Part shown: positions 1-11,411 of the stretch, in pieces | Position numbering within the stretch: position 1 is the stretch's first letter | Layout of the letters: every line of letters starts with the position of its first letter | Assembly (NCBI GenBank): GCA_027604005.1 | Contig: JADGJT010000320.1 | Span: forward strand, 11,077 to 26,933 | Reading direction: 5' to 3' | Origin: Dinochytrium kinnereticum | Lineage: Eukaryota; Chytridiomycota; Chytridiomycetes; Chytridiales; Chytridiaceae | Length of the DNA: 15,857 nucleotides | Made by a program: the position numbers and the translations under genes | Notes under the pieces: model-generated | What the model was told of the DNA's origin: nothing | The model's input: only the letters and a program-made list of their open reading frames with translations | The model's database searches: none

Positions 1-35
1 ACTCTGACAATTGCGATTGAACATTGCTTTGTTTT

Positions 36-3000
36 TCAGTCCTCCAACGCCTCCTGCACGCGCAAGCTGTTCCTCAACAGGTGAAGGCTGGCAGCAGACC
101 GCGCAGGGCTGGGTGTCCTCCGTCTTTTGGAATCAACAGCCCTGAACTTGGGTGTTGACCGGCCGGACGACACCCTCGATCGCGTCTCAGACTGTCCAAA
201 ACCACCACCCGTCGCCGACACTCCATGGCTTGACGATCCCTTGCTGACGGCCTTTGTAGATTTCTTCACCTTCTTACTTGCGCTGTTCGTCTCCGCCTTT
301 CTTGACGGGGAAATGGCTCGCAAGGACCGGCGGAGTTCCTTCTCGGCCTTTGAGATCTCGTTTTCCCCTTTGATGCTCTTTTCCTTTTGGGCCCTCCCAC
401 CAGTCTTTTGCTGGGATGCCAACCGAGAGGACGATGTTATGATATCGCGAAGTATCCGGATCTGGTCTCCCTTTGCGTCCATATCCTGAATAACGTTCCT
501 CAAATCATCTCCTATCCGTCGCAACCGCCTCTGGTCCTCCGGTCTTTTACCATGGGCGTCCTGAGATCCAACATCGGCGGTTTTTTCGTATTCTGCAACA
601 AGGCGATGGTATTTGCTGTCAAGAAAGGTAAAATTAGACATCCCTCCATTAGCTTTCACATACCCTTTGTACTCCATATGCTCGCTTTCAAGGAACTTTA
701 AAATCCGGGCCAGCCCTTCTGTTCCTCCTTCCGCCGCACTTTCTCGCGCCATCTCGAGATGAAGATGAGCTTGGTCGTCCCGCGACCGCCCTCTAAACTC
801 CTCCTCGTCAGGCAAAGTCTCGGAAGCCCCAGACGCCACAGATTTTTGCTTTCCTTTCCTGGCTTGTGGAGATGGCTCGCGCTTTCTTGATGATTCTTAG
901 ATCAACTTATGTTAGAAAAGGTTAAAGAAATAATTATAATTATACCTCTGCTGACTTCCTTATTTTGCTTCCGCTTACTACATACAGAACATAACGCAGG
1001 GTTGTGTGTTTTGAGCATCGAAAATACTTTTTGAAGATTTGCTGTGACAGAGTGGGACCTCCCGGTGTTCTTTATAGATTAGGAGGGACTTCAAGTGCAA
1101 AGGGCATACCTTCCCAACAACAAACGGCATTTCTCGCGCGTATGAATCTTTCTCCAACGCCAAATCGTCGTCCCGCAACGAGCGTGAGTGAGACCGACTA
1201 TGCCTTTCATTGGATACTGACATTCGCGAGGCTGGACGGGCGCCTTCTAGCTTTTTCCAATGCATCGCCTGCGACTGTTTAAAAAAACATTTGAGAAATC
1301 AGTTTATATGCCCAGCTTCCCCCCTTCCGAAAGGTAACATCTATGATTAGGACTAGCGAAATAACAAACCTTTGCTGCCTCGCGACCGCGTGTTTCTGTC
1401 GAAATGCCGGACTAAGCAAAGGTTAAGCTATGGCTGTATCCTATATAAACCAACAGTACCACACCTTTTCAACCCGGGAGACCCGCGTCATCTTACTTTC
1501 AGCACCCTTTGGCCGCCTAACCAGCAACTCAGCCTTAAAAAAAACCTGTCAACAGGAATCTCATTGAAATAAAAGTTCAAAGCACAAAAAAAGACTCACA
1601 GCTTGCCTCTCAGCCCCGTTCCGGACCCCATCAATCTCCATCCTCAACCTCTCAATCTGATCCGTATCTAAAAAGCTATTGTTTTCAACTATCATCGAGT
1701 TGGTCGTATCATTCCCCGTCGGAAAACTCTCATCAAACGGGTCGGAATCAGGTCTTCTCCTGACTCGTGATTCAGGGGCCATATCCCGCAAATTCCGTTC
1801 ATTCCTTATAGGATCCTCCCAGGTGTTGAACTTCGCCGGCCTTCCCTCCCTGCCAGGAGACGACATGCGTGATCCAGATTGTCTGCTAGATCTACCAGGT
1901 GAAAAACTATCGGATTTCAAAGGAGGAGAGTGACTCGGGATGTTAAGAGCGGATAGCCTTTTCTCCTTATTCCCGATCCCGTGGCGAAGGAGTAAGAGCT
2001 CGCGTCTTAGTTCGTCGCGTTCTGTTTGAGCCGTCTGTTGGAGATCTCGAGCATGATTCAATTGTCGCTCTAAGAACGCGGCGCGGCTTCTCATGTGATT
2101 GAGTTGGCCTTCAAGGTCTTTTTAAAAATATTAGCACTTCTATTTGTACCAGGCATTCACAGGAAGTGAAGTAAACACGAACGAAACATACTTGATTTTT
2201 CTGCCTGCGCTTGCTCTTGCTCGACTTGGACTGGTATCTTCGAGCCGGCCTCCGCCTCACCGGCGTATGCAGATGAGCCGCCTGCAGACTCAAACTCAAG
2301 AACGTGATGCATGTCCTTCTCGGAAGATTGGACGCACAAAGAAGAAGACTGTTTGGGCGTCAAAAAGTCAGCAATATATCCATCCTCGTATTTCCTATTC
2401 TCATCAACAAAATATCTAGGGCTCCTATTTAAAGATCTACGCTCATCATCGAAAGCTGACTGCGTACCAGTCTCCTTGCAATACTCTTCGCGAATAGGCG
2501 ATGTCCTGTTTAGCGTCGCGCCGCTAAGTGGCAACGAAGAGCTTTTATCTGGGCTCTGCGCTACAAAAGAGGCCGCGCTCGGATCGACTTGTATCTCCAC
2601 ATCTCTTTTTAGACCGTGAACAAACTCCTCCTTAGGTAAAGGGACGATATCTTGAATAATAAATGACGTAGAAGTCCCCTTATCGTCCATCGAGGCGGGA
2701 AGGTAGCCTGAAACTTCCTCCGTAGCTCTCTTCGAGTCATTAACAGACGCCTGAAACGAAAAGGGTTGATTCCGATTCATGGACTCCCTTTGCCTTGCAG
2801 CCCTATCCAAAACCTCTTCCTTCATCCTCCGAGCAACTATTTTCTCGTGCAAAGCATGCTGAAGCGCCTTTGCCCGAGTCTCAGCCTCCGTCGCATGTTT
2901 CGATGCCGCCGTTTCAGCATCCTTACTCATTTTCAGACGATGCTGCTCAACCTCCAGCGCTCGACGGGTGGCATCTAACTCATCCTCAAGGCATCTGATT

Positions 3001-5933
3001 CGGCGCTCAGTGTTCTCTTTCCTAACGCTATCATTTGTTGAAACAGATTGTCGTAGAAGGCTTGAATTCATAGAGTTTTGAGTAGACCCTTTTGTCGTGG
3101 TAAGCATCTTGCGAGCTTCGGCTAAGTTGTCCTCTAGCGATTGAATCTTGTCGCGGGCAGATACGCGCTCGACTTCGAGTTTGGCGACCTTCTCCTGAAG
3201 GGTTCGGAGGGCGTTTTGAACAGCTAAGTATAAAATATGTTAATTCAGAATAAGAAGTCATCATTCAACGGGAAAGTCATCTTTTAAATTTTACCGTACC
3301 TTTACTACTTGTTTCTTCAGGCAAATGTCCGAGTCCCATATGCTGTATAGGCTCAGCTAGGTCCACAATCGACGGAATCATCGCAGGGCCCTGCTCATAA
3401 AGGCTCATAGTGGAACGTTTTCTCGCTGGATCCGCTAATCCCACCAAATTTGGCGCCTGATAATAGATACTGCTCACATATGACGATGCGCGGTTCGATG
3501 ATCCAGCAGTATTAGCCGACAATGGACCTCCCGCAGATAATGGCGCCTCCTCGCGTTTAGCCTTGTTGGGGGATACTTGCATACCGTTATTGGGCCTCGC
3601 GGTTTCAATGGATGGAGGGATAGGTGGACGTGATGATGCGACACTCCCCGACTGTTTCTGAGGCGATCCGGATGCCGAAGGCCCCCGAGATTCATAATGG
3701 CCTCGGGTATGCTCCATATCATATCCACCAATATGAGGACCAAACGACTCGTAAGTGTCGAAAAAAGATCGATCGTTGTTATCTCCTCCGAAAGGAAAAG
3801 TTGCCATGTCACCCTTGTCCTCGTAGTTGTCGTATCCGCGTCCAGCAGATATATTTGAGAGAAAAGAGACCTCTGGAATCTTTTTGGGGCCACTCTCTCC
3901 CATAGACTTCCCGAATCCCGCCGGGAATCGAGTGGTATAAGCCAGGTTCGGAGACGACGAAGCAATATGATGTTTCATCGCGACTGGTCCCGTCGAAGAG
4001 CGCATAGTGGGACCATCAACTCTCCTTGGGCTAGGAGATCTCTTTTCGGTCCCAAAGGAAGTGCCGAAGAAACTCGATGGCGGGTCATGGTCTTCTAAGC
4101 CTTCGATATGATCGTTTCCTGTGGGTAAGTTCACCGTACTCTGAGTTTCTCGCAACGGATCTCGTAATGATGACCCAAACTCTCGAATGACTGGGGATGG
4201 CATGCGAATTAAACTCCCCGGGTGGAGAGATGGAGTGGATTTTGCAACAGGGCTTCGGCTTCGAAAGCTTGGGGTTGCTCTATTCGATGGAGGTGAACTT
4301 TGAGCGGTTGATAATGACGGCACTGAATGAAGCAAATCAAAGTTCTCTTTTTGATGGGATGTGTAGTCGTCAATATCTGAACTAACGGGTTCTGGGCTGA
4401 AATTGGCGCCAACCTTAAATTCAGATTAGAAGGAGGAAAACAAAATAAAAAGCAGTTTCAAGTACTAGAACCGACCAAAGCCTTATTTGCATTCTCAATC
4501 TGTTCGGAAATAAGAGCGTCAAACCGGTCCGACAATACATCCTGAAGAGACGATGGAGGATCATGAGACCCCGATCTCGCCTCCGGCTTTCTCTCCGAAG
4601 AATAACCAGCACCAGATGAAGCATTATTGTGAGAAACAGCATTCTGTCCCATGTACACGCTAGTAGAGGATCGATCCGATGCAGCCTTCGGCGTGATGCC
4701 TTGGCCCCATTGACGAGGGCTGGCAGAAACGTCCCCTGCTCGAAGCCGCATGCTTGAATCTGACGCACGACGATTCATAACCGGGATGCGTGTGCCTTTA
4801 GCGGATTGGGAAGAGGATTGTCGGGAATGGTTAGGGGAGTCGGTGTGAACCTCTGGTGTTGCAGAAGCAGCTGTTTGCGAATGCCGACGATACTGTGTCG
4901 GAGATTCAGCATGATTGATACGAGTGACAGGTCGCGGGGTCTGCTTTGGTGCCTGCCTCTGAAAGAATGCACTATCTTCCGAAGTGTCCCGAAAATCAAT
5001 GTTCGGCAGGCTCCCGTTTGTAACGCTGTAACGAAGTTGTGGTCCAGCTGGGACTGAGGAAACAACAGGAGAAGGCGATAAGGAGGTCAAAGGCGCAGGA
5101 GAGATATTTGAAAGTTCAATATCGTCCAGGCTCAAATCCAGGCTCAGTCCCGCTAGGGCAGTTTCAAGGTCAATCGCAATGCCCTCCTTCGCATTGTTTT
5201 TAGAAGTCCCAGGTACTGCGAAAGTGCTTTGAATAGAACGAGCCGTATCTTGGTTTAAAGGAGGCTTATTCTGCCGCAAAGAGACCGCCGCAATCGCATC
5301 AAGCGTTTGAGAGTCTGCATCAAGGGGTAAAGAAACCTCATTCACAGGTGGGAGAAATCCATTAAAAACGTCCGGCATTGATGTGGCCCTAGAGTAATTC
5401 GATTTTCCACCTCCAGCTGTAGATAGATATGTGCCTCCTCCCATAATGGACACGGAGGTGGCTCTTGACGGCTGGCTGGAGTTGAACACCTGGTTCCGGA
5501 GAGAAGAATTGGTAGAAGGTTCGGAACTGCCCGCATTGAAGGAATCTTGTGATGGCATAAAGACAGAGGCCTGGTTCGACGGCCTATCGTTTTGCGAAAA
5601 GGCGTTGTGGTGGAGGGATTGGTGCGAAAAGTGGGATGTTGCTTGCGGAGATATTTTGGGGTCAGGCAAAGACGTTACGTGCTGTTGATCCATCATTCCC
5701 ATCACACCATAATCGTTACTTGTCTGTCCCATGTCCTGGCCCTCAAAACGCATTGAGCTGTCACGCTGAGAGTCAGTGGAGTTCCCATCGCGGGGCCAAT
5801 CGGAGAAATGCTGAAAGGAATGCGAATCATCAAAGCCCAACTGGTCTTGAAAGATGCTATCATCCAGTGTTCCGTCAAGCGTCACCCGCTGGTGACCACC
5901 ATTAAAGCCGTCCACAGCCTCCGCAGCAGCCAT
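36..5933 (-). CDS. Spindle pole body / centrosome scaffold protein with Cep57-type microtubule-binding domain (Ppc89-like), 8 exons
   Basis: Exons read on the minus strand: 5933-4476, 4413-3300, 3223-2192, 2117-1600, 1411-1370, 1274-1110, 1069-946, 895-36. All junctions keep frame and use GT..AG, giving about 1,770 residues. Residues 1 to about 850 are Ser/Pro/Asn-rich and probably disordered. Coiled coils are predicted near 858-960 and 1200-1260, with a third near 1345-1374. The motif MPFVVG (about 1436) leads into SHSVTANLQ and then HNPALCSVC (1465-1473), a linker with a Cys pair that I recall from fungal Cep57/Ppc89 proteins. Residues about 1545-1637 match the Cep57 microtubule-binding domain: ILKFLESEH, LDSKYHRLVAEYE and GDQIRILRDI are in the right order. 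A basic Ser-rich tail follows. Known role of the family: Ppc89 in fission yeast anchors spindle pole body components, and Cep57 binds microtubules at centrosomes. The start Met at 5933 has a purine at -3 and G at +4. The 1412-1599 interval is uncertain: it may be one 188-nt intron, or may hold an extra 63-nt exon (1559-1497) in the same phase. The domain call is firm; the precise model is less so. Confidence 0.82.
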
Positions 5934-6476
5934 CCCGCGGTTCTATTGCAGCTCGCGGTGGTTTGAAAGGGTAGAGGTGCTCGTTTCTGTCCGATTTGTC
6001 TCAAGAACTTGAATTTTTCAAGAGACAACCTTCATTCAGTCACCACAGAAGACTGACGAGAGCTGGTGAGCTTTGAAAGGACGTCGAATGACTGTTGAAT
6101 AGACGCGGATGCTTCGACGGCTTATTTACCGCAGAGTGTCTCTCAGGATGGGAAGAAGGGTTTTTGTGTGCGATCCAACCGTTCGGGCATTTCTGATGGC
6201 CCCATTGTCCCATATGGTCTTTGATCCTTCTTTTGCCAATCAAACCATGAACAGCGTTTAGGATGCCTGGAAATATCTGAAAGTTAGCTTTTATTGCTTG
6301 AGGGCTGTTTTCGAGTGGCAAGATCGTACAGCATTAAATATCGTCAATGATGAACTATATTATTTACGTAATGTCAAATAATCACACATGACGAAAGCAA
6401 ACAGATTCCTGATTAGGGCTAGATAGGACCAAGGCAAATGAAAAAGAGACGACAGAAGTTGAGATAAGCCAAAACA
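5934..6476. other. Intergenic: 3' flank of the adaptor-like gene and promoter/5' UTR of the spindle-pole gene
   Basis: About 540 bases lie between the stop at 6477 and the start at 5933, both genes on the minus strand. A 93-codon minus-strand frame (6321-6040) has no recognisable motif and sits where the 5' UTR and promoter of the spindle-pole gene must be. I see no tRNA-like fold or clear TATA box. The 6340-6420 part is AT-rich, as expected for a 3' UTR and poly(A) region. Confidence 0.5.
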
Positions 6477-8643
6477 TTATATCGCATAAGGAGGGGGCGG
6501 CGTTGGATCATTCGGATTCCCAGCAACACCTGCAAAAACATATCCCTCAGGAATGCTGGCTCCGGCAGGAACAACAATCGCACCAGACGGAAGCCCCGCC
6601 GAGGATGGAGCAGGAGTGAAATTAGCGGCTGCAGGTGTCCTTGAAGTCCTTGATCCTCCCCTCTGCGTTATTGAAGAAGCCGACGACGTAGGTGCAGCAT
6701 AGGATGTTCCAAAAGACGAGGAAGAGTTGGATGTAGAAGGGGCTAGAGCCTGGTTCGTCGAAGAGAAGAATCTGTTGGTGAGCCCTTGAACGGTCGGAAT
6801 GTTTCGAAGACCTCTTGTAATGGGACGAGACTGTGATGAAAGCGGCTGGATCAGCCGAGTGCCTCCAAAGCTGCTAGTAGAGTTCGCGCGGCTCGCCAAA
6901 GGAGGACCTGGTGGCGGTGCGTAGGTAGGAACGGTTGAAACCGACAAGGCTCGCTGAGGAGAACCACGACTGTTTTCTTCGTCAGCTATACGCCTTGCAA
7001 CATCCTCATCCTCCATCTCTTGCTGCATTCGACGCGCAACTTCAGCGTCATCTTCTTCCAGAAAACCGACATCGTTGCCTATTAAGGCAGAAGAGGAAGC
7101 GGCCCCTACTAAACCGTCCGACCCGTCTTCTTCCGCCAGCCTTTTGGCAAGCTCCTCATCCTCAATCTCTTGAAGCCGTTTAGTCAGCATCTCGTCCTCT
7201 GCTTCCTCAGCAGTAATCAAGGCGATTCGAGCAGCTTCGGCAAGATTTTGCTGTTCCTCATCCTGTCTCCGCAGAGCGTCACGGGAATATCCAAGAAGGT
7301 CACCCTTCTCTTCCAGCGCAATTCTTGCGGCTAAATCCATCGAAAGCATTTCTTCCTCCAGGTTGGGTGGGGGAAGAGGGCTTGAAGATTGGGGAATCTG
7401 GAAGGAAACGGAGGGCTGAGGTTGCTGCCCTGAAGCAAGAGGGCTATAATCAAGGGCAGAAGGAGACGTGGAAAGGGGAGTGCTTGAGACAGAAAAGAAA
7501 GCCCCGCTTGCAAAAGGGTCGATAGTTCGGGACGATCCAGGAGCAGCCGCTGGTGCTAATGTTTGAAAAGGGTTTGAACCAGAGGCGGTAGGAATAGGAT
7601 CCAAGAACGGATTTCCAGAGAATGCCGCAGCAACAGCGGCGGAAGGGCTGGGTGATCGAGCTGAAGTAGGCGACGTAGACCGGAAAGGGTTTAACGCTCC
7701 AGTAGCATTGGTGTGAGACAAGCCGGGAACAGTCAGCTGGGGCGAAGTTGAGCGGAATGGGTTGAATTGTGCTCCACCCGGTGGTGAAACAGCAGTAGGA
7801 GGCTGCAGCGTGGCACTGGTAGCCGGCAAGGTTGGAGAAGTGAAAGAAAGCCCAGCAAGTTCAGCCAGAGGCGATGAAGGGGGGCGCTCAGAAGGAGGAG
7901 GTCCGGGAGGAGGGGCATACACGGTGTGGTCGGCACCCAAATCTGAAGGCGGGGGACCTGGAGGCGGGGCGTATTCGCCAGATGCCATGGGCAAGCCAGA
8001 AGGCGGGGGACCAGCCGGCGCGGGATAGTTTCCGGACCCGGGCAAGGCGTATGTGCCGGGAGCGGCAACAGCATTCGGTGGAAGATAGGTTCCAATCGGT
8101 ACAATAGTGGGAGGTCCAGGAGTGGGAGCTGGTATCATGGGGACCGGAAGAAGGGTGCTCTGGTGTTGTTCAGGTGGGATGGGTATTGCGGGAAGTGGAG
8201 GAGACATGGGTGGAGCGTAAATCCCTGCAGCTGTCGGTGGAGGGTACTGGGTGATAGTAGAATGCGGTGCATAATGTAACGGAGCCGCTGGGGTAATGGT
8301 GGGTGCTCCTGTTGAAGGGAGAGATGCCCCTGCTGCGGCGAGTTGCGAAGAGCTCTCCTCCTGTTGCAGCCTCAGAGCCAGCTTTCGATCGTCATCTTCC
8401 AGCTGCTTTGCCTAAATCAAGTTGATTGCGGGTTAGCATACATGCATAGGGAAAAAGCGAGGCAGGGGGGGGGGGAGTGGGAGCTAAGCATGCAGAAGTG
8501 TGCAAGCAACCACGGTGAGAGTGGAGGAAGAGTCGATCGCACACCTTGATCTGACCCTGCGCAATCTCACGGGCAATGCGCTCGTCCTCCCTGACGACGG
8601 CTTGCGGTGTTGATGTTGACTTCGAAGATGCGGATGCTGGCAT
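6477..8643 (-). CDS. Predicted endocytic/ubiquitin adaptor: Pro-rich protein with NPF, DPF, MIU-like and PPxY motifs
   Basis: Two exons, 8643-8545 and 8411-6477, joined in phase 0 across a 133-nt intron, give 677 residues. The N-terminus (about 18-60) is a charged helix (ARRx-type repeats such as IAREIAQ and LALRLQQEE). Residues 100-380 are Pro/Ser/Ala-rich. They contain four NPF tripeptides (about 250, 274, 300, 313), two of them in the repeat NPFRSTSP, and one DPF (about 331). YAPPPGPP occurs three times (about 180, 198, 530). Residues about 389-513 are highly charged and helical with repeated cores such as LTKRLQEIE, ELAKRLAEE, ARRMQQEME and VARRIADEE, which resemble MIU ubiquitin-binding helices. 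The protein ends in PPPPYAI, a C-terminal PPxY. Known: NPF binds EH domains, DPF binds AP-2 appendages, and PPxY binds WW domains of Rsp5/Nedd4 ligases. Inference: a cargo- or ligase-adaptor at endocytic sites. I do not recognise a named family, and low-complexity sequence can create short motifs by chance. The gene itself is near certain. Confidence 0.78.
8465..8475. repeat. G11 homopolymer inside the intron of the adaptor-like gene
   Basis: An uninterrupted run of 11 G on the plus strand (C on the transcribed strand) lies in the 133-nt intron 8412-8544. On the transcript it reads as a C-rich pyrimidine tract about 55 nt before the acceptor. It is prone to length variation and sequencing error, but being intronic it does not affect the frame. 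Confidence 0.85.
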
Positions 8644-9094
8644 GTTCGATGCGTCTGTCTGCTCGCAGGTTGTGAATAAAAGCAAGGTTGGTCTTACAAC
8701 GTCGTGTCCCACCCAGCATCCGAGCAAGGCACCAGCCTTGATCCGGTGTGATCCTGAGTACAGCTCGCCTCACGCAGCGCGTTGGCGGCGACTCCTCCGG
8801 CCCGAGCAGAGGTCGGCACAGCCTACATGCGCGCTGCAGATGGCGGGGAACGCGTCCACCGGCAATCCATCTTCACTTATAGCTTTGATATAAACAGATT
8901 GCAGTGAGCCGACTGAGCGTCTCTTCTGACTACCCAAAGGAGCAAGGTGACGTTATAACGGCATCTCTTGATGGCTACTTGATCTTCGGCATGCTACTCC
9001 CGTTTGACTCCCGTTGATGTCTGTCACTTCTTTTCCTTATTTTTATTTTTTATTATTTGTTAGCCTTTCTGACTACTTCACAGTGGTGGGATGG
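8644..9094. other. Intergenic: upstream region of the adaptor-like gene
   Basis: About 450 bases between the start codon at 8643 and the first recognisable trace of the decayed paralogue at about 9095. It must hold the promoter and 5' UTR of the adaptor-like gene. Plus-strand open frames here (for example 8576-8893) overlap the antisense of exon 1 and carry no recognisable motif. I could not find equivalents of the first half of the transposase-like gene (exons 1-3 or the SAP motif) in it. Confidence 0.45.
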
Positions 9095-10144
9095 ATGCAG
9101 AGCTTTGGACCTAACATTCATGTATTAGATCAAAGTCTGCATAACGATGGCGTCTCAGAAACTGCAGGCACAGCTGGCAAGGAGTTAATAAGAATACAGC
9201 CATGTGGGTTTCTCTAAGAAATAGGAGGAGAATCTGTAAGTCTTTCGGAAGGCATCGACATCAGTTGATTCACACAGTGGCATATGACCTTTCTTATGGG
9301 ATGTTAGTATAGGTATCGATTAGCCGAATTATACGCGTAGTCACAGTTATGATGTGACAGGAGATAGAAAGCTGTATCTTTTTGGGGTTGCAACTGCTTA
9401 AGGGGGATCGCATGGGTTGGATATCTGGTATAACCTTCATCAAAGACGTTGCCACTCCTGAAATATTCTCTGACCAGACAAAGGTGGGCAAGTACTGCTA
9501 CTATTCTGTTCCACTTTATAATTTGGGGAGCCGTTCATGATACTTTCACAGACAAAGCAGCCCTTTTCACCTGGAGAGCGTATCACCCCAACGCTCACAG
9601 CGGTTTGGAATAGGATGAAGGGCGGTGTTGATGTTTATTCTCGCTACATGAGGCTTTTCAGATTTGGAGGGCTAACGCTTTACGGATGGTGCGGATACAT
9701 ATATTGACCACGATGTTCTATAATGCTTTCCAGTCGTACGTCATATTACAATCCAGCAAGTTTTTCAAGATTAGACACAGTGCCCGTGAGTTTGTTTTTT
9801 ATTTACTCTTCTGCTATTACTGACCACCGTCATATCATTACAGTATATATAGTGATGACCTTCAGAGGTGTAGCGAGGTTAACTTCTCAACTTCGTAAGT
9901 GGCCTCAGCATACCAACATACGCTTCAAGGGAACACTTCACATTCATACCCATCCGGAGCTCTCCTTAACCATCCCGCAGGATCCCCTTTTCAAAACGAT
10001 GGGAATTCTTCTAACTATTCTGGAAATAAGACCGTGGATTTGACAAGAGTGAAGACAGAGGTTGTATCTGATTGCGAGGTTTTGGCTTATGATACCGAGG
10101 AAGACTGTGGAAGTGGGAGCAATATTGAAGCGAGGAAGAGATAA
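9095..10144 (+). pseudogene. Decayed, 5'-truncated copy of the transposase-like gene at 11412-15087
   Basis: Translated plus-strand segments align in order with exons 4 and 5 of the minus-strand gene at 11412-15087, broken by stops and frame changes. Matches, relic versus gene, include: SLHNDGVSET / SSHDSKYQET (about 9133-9162); HQLIHTVAYDLSYGMLV / HVMHTAACGDLFCGIIV (about 9260-9310); RIIRVV / QIIRVV followed by a stop (about 9325-9355); LQLLKGDRMGW / LRNLRKMYLGW (about 9390-9420); ILFHF / ILFHF (about 9504-9518); PFSPGERITPTLTAVWNRMKGGVDVYSR / the equivalent block with KGGVS (about 9559-9645); FYNAFQSYV / LYNAYHSYV (about 9716-9745). A likely intron remnant (GTGAGT..CAG, about 9785-9842) lies close to the gene's own intron. 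The stretch after about 9900 is open to 10144 but only weakly similar. Nothing matching the first half of the protein is seen. This is a dead paralogue, probably a fossil of the same mobile family. Confidence 0.8.
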
Positions 10145-11411
10145 GAGTGAAGAATAAGAAGGAGGAGAGATGTGACTCAGATATGACGAGAGAAACGAAG
10201 GTAGGTATACAAGTGATGGCGGATGGATATGGAAAGTTATAATGAGGAGAATGATCGAGATTCGGAGAAGTCGATACACTATCCTCGACAGCAAGCCATT
10301 CATAGAAGTATACAAGGTAAAGGGGAGGCGGGTGTAGACATAGAGGGGGAGGATTGAATCACAAAGCTCCGCGTCATATTGACCGTGGGGAACTCGATTT
10401 CTATACCAGCATGATATCATAATATTATCGTAATTTACTGCGTTTCGTTTATCAAGATTAAAATAAACTTTGATGTGCGGTTTCTTAATGCAACCTTGTT
10501 TGCAATCATATTTTCCCCGTGCTTTTATGTATATAATATCTTCATGGTTGATGCAATTATTATTGATAGAAAAATGGATGCCAACACAGAATAGGCAGAT
10601 GCTACGTCACAAGCAATGAATATGGCTCGCAGAAGATAAAAAGGACCTAAGAGCTATCACACTAATTGGATCTGACCATCCGCCTCCAAAGAAAAAAAAG
10701 AAAAAGTAAACGTGAAAAGCGAGTCTTCTACTGAATTCAGCAAAACAACAGAAAGAACGAATCCTACCAGATCACTCATCTCCACGAGATATAAAAAAAA
10801 ATACATAAACAAATAAGGAGAAAGATCTCAACAATAATGCAGTGAAAGCAGGAAATTTGAAAGATAAAGAAAAAACGAGATACTAACCGTGATAAAAGAT
10901 AAGTAAGCAGGCAACTTTCCTGACCATTATGACCATGAATAGGCATTGTTTCTTCTGAAACACTCGCCAATAATTTGTAGAGTGGATTTGAAATAAACAA
11001 ATCTCCCTAGACAGCATCGCCTTTGCTCAGATAATAAATGCATTTCGGACACACTGGTGTCTGTTCACAACTGCTCAAAATACATGTGCTCCAGCAGTTT
11101 ATCACACCCTCCTCGGCAAGGTTCCAGCATCAATGTAATAGCAACGCTCTCCCAGCAGTCTACCCAAACCAAGCCGTCAGCAAGAACAAACAGAACGTAG
11201 TAATAACAGTCGAGGCCTGCAAGTCATTGAAACATATCATTGGACAAGCTTAGAGGAAGGAAGCCATAAGTAAACTCTGAACAATTCAAACATGGGTGAA
11301 GCAATTGTAAAAGATGCAAGTAATGAAAAGCTGCCAAATCGCAGAACCATAGTCAACCATTACCGCTAACAATGATATCAAACCTTCCGCATTTTCTTGA
11401 GGAAACAAATA
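10145..11411. other. AT-rich gene-free spacer between relic and intact transposase-like gene
   Basis: About 1.27 kb with no convincing coding sequence. The 71- to 74-codon frames at 11038-11253 (plus) and 10776-11000 (minus) show no domain-like pattern. The sequence is AT-rich with many A- and T-runs (for example around 10690-10705 and 10790-10805). It should include the 3' UTR of the minus-strand gene ending at 11412 and the far end of the element, but I could not identify a terminal inverted repeat or TTAA-type target duplication by eye. Confidence 0.5.

Noticed and set aside
3474..3965. 163-codon minus-strand frame overlapping exon 2 of the spindle-pole gene
   Set aside because: It is an out-of-frame shadow of the Ser/Pro-rich exon and shows no independent start context or domain.
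6040..6321. 93-codon minus-strand open frame between the two left-hand genes
   Set aside because: It has no motif, and its position is that of the promoter and 5' UTR of the gene starting at 5933. It could at most be an upstream open frame.
9944..10420. 158-codon minus-strand open frame with hydrophobic stretches, a possible small membrane protein
   Set aside because: It is antisense to the end of the relic and extends into AT-rich sequence; the hydrophobicity comes from AT-rich codons (Ile, Leu, Tyr) and no family pattern is visible.
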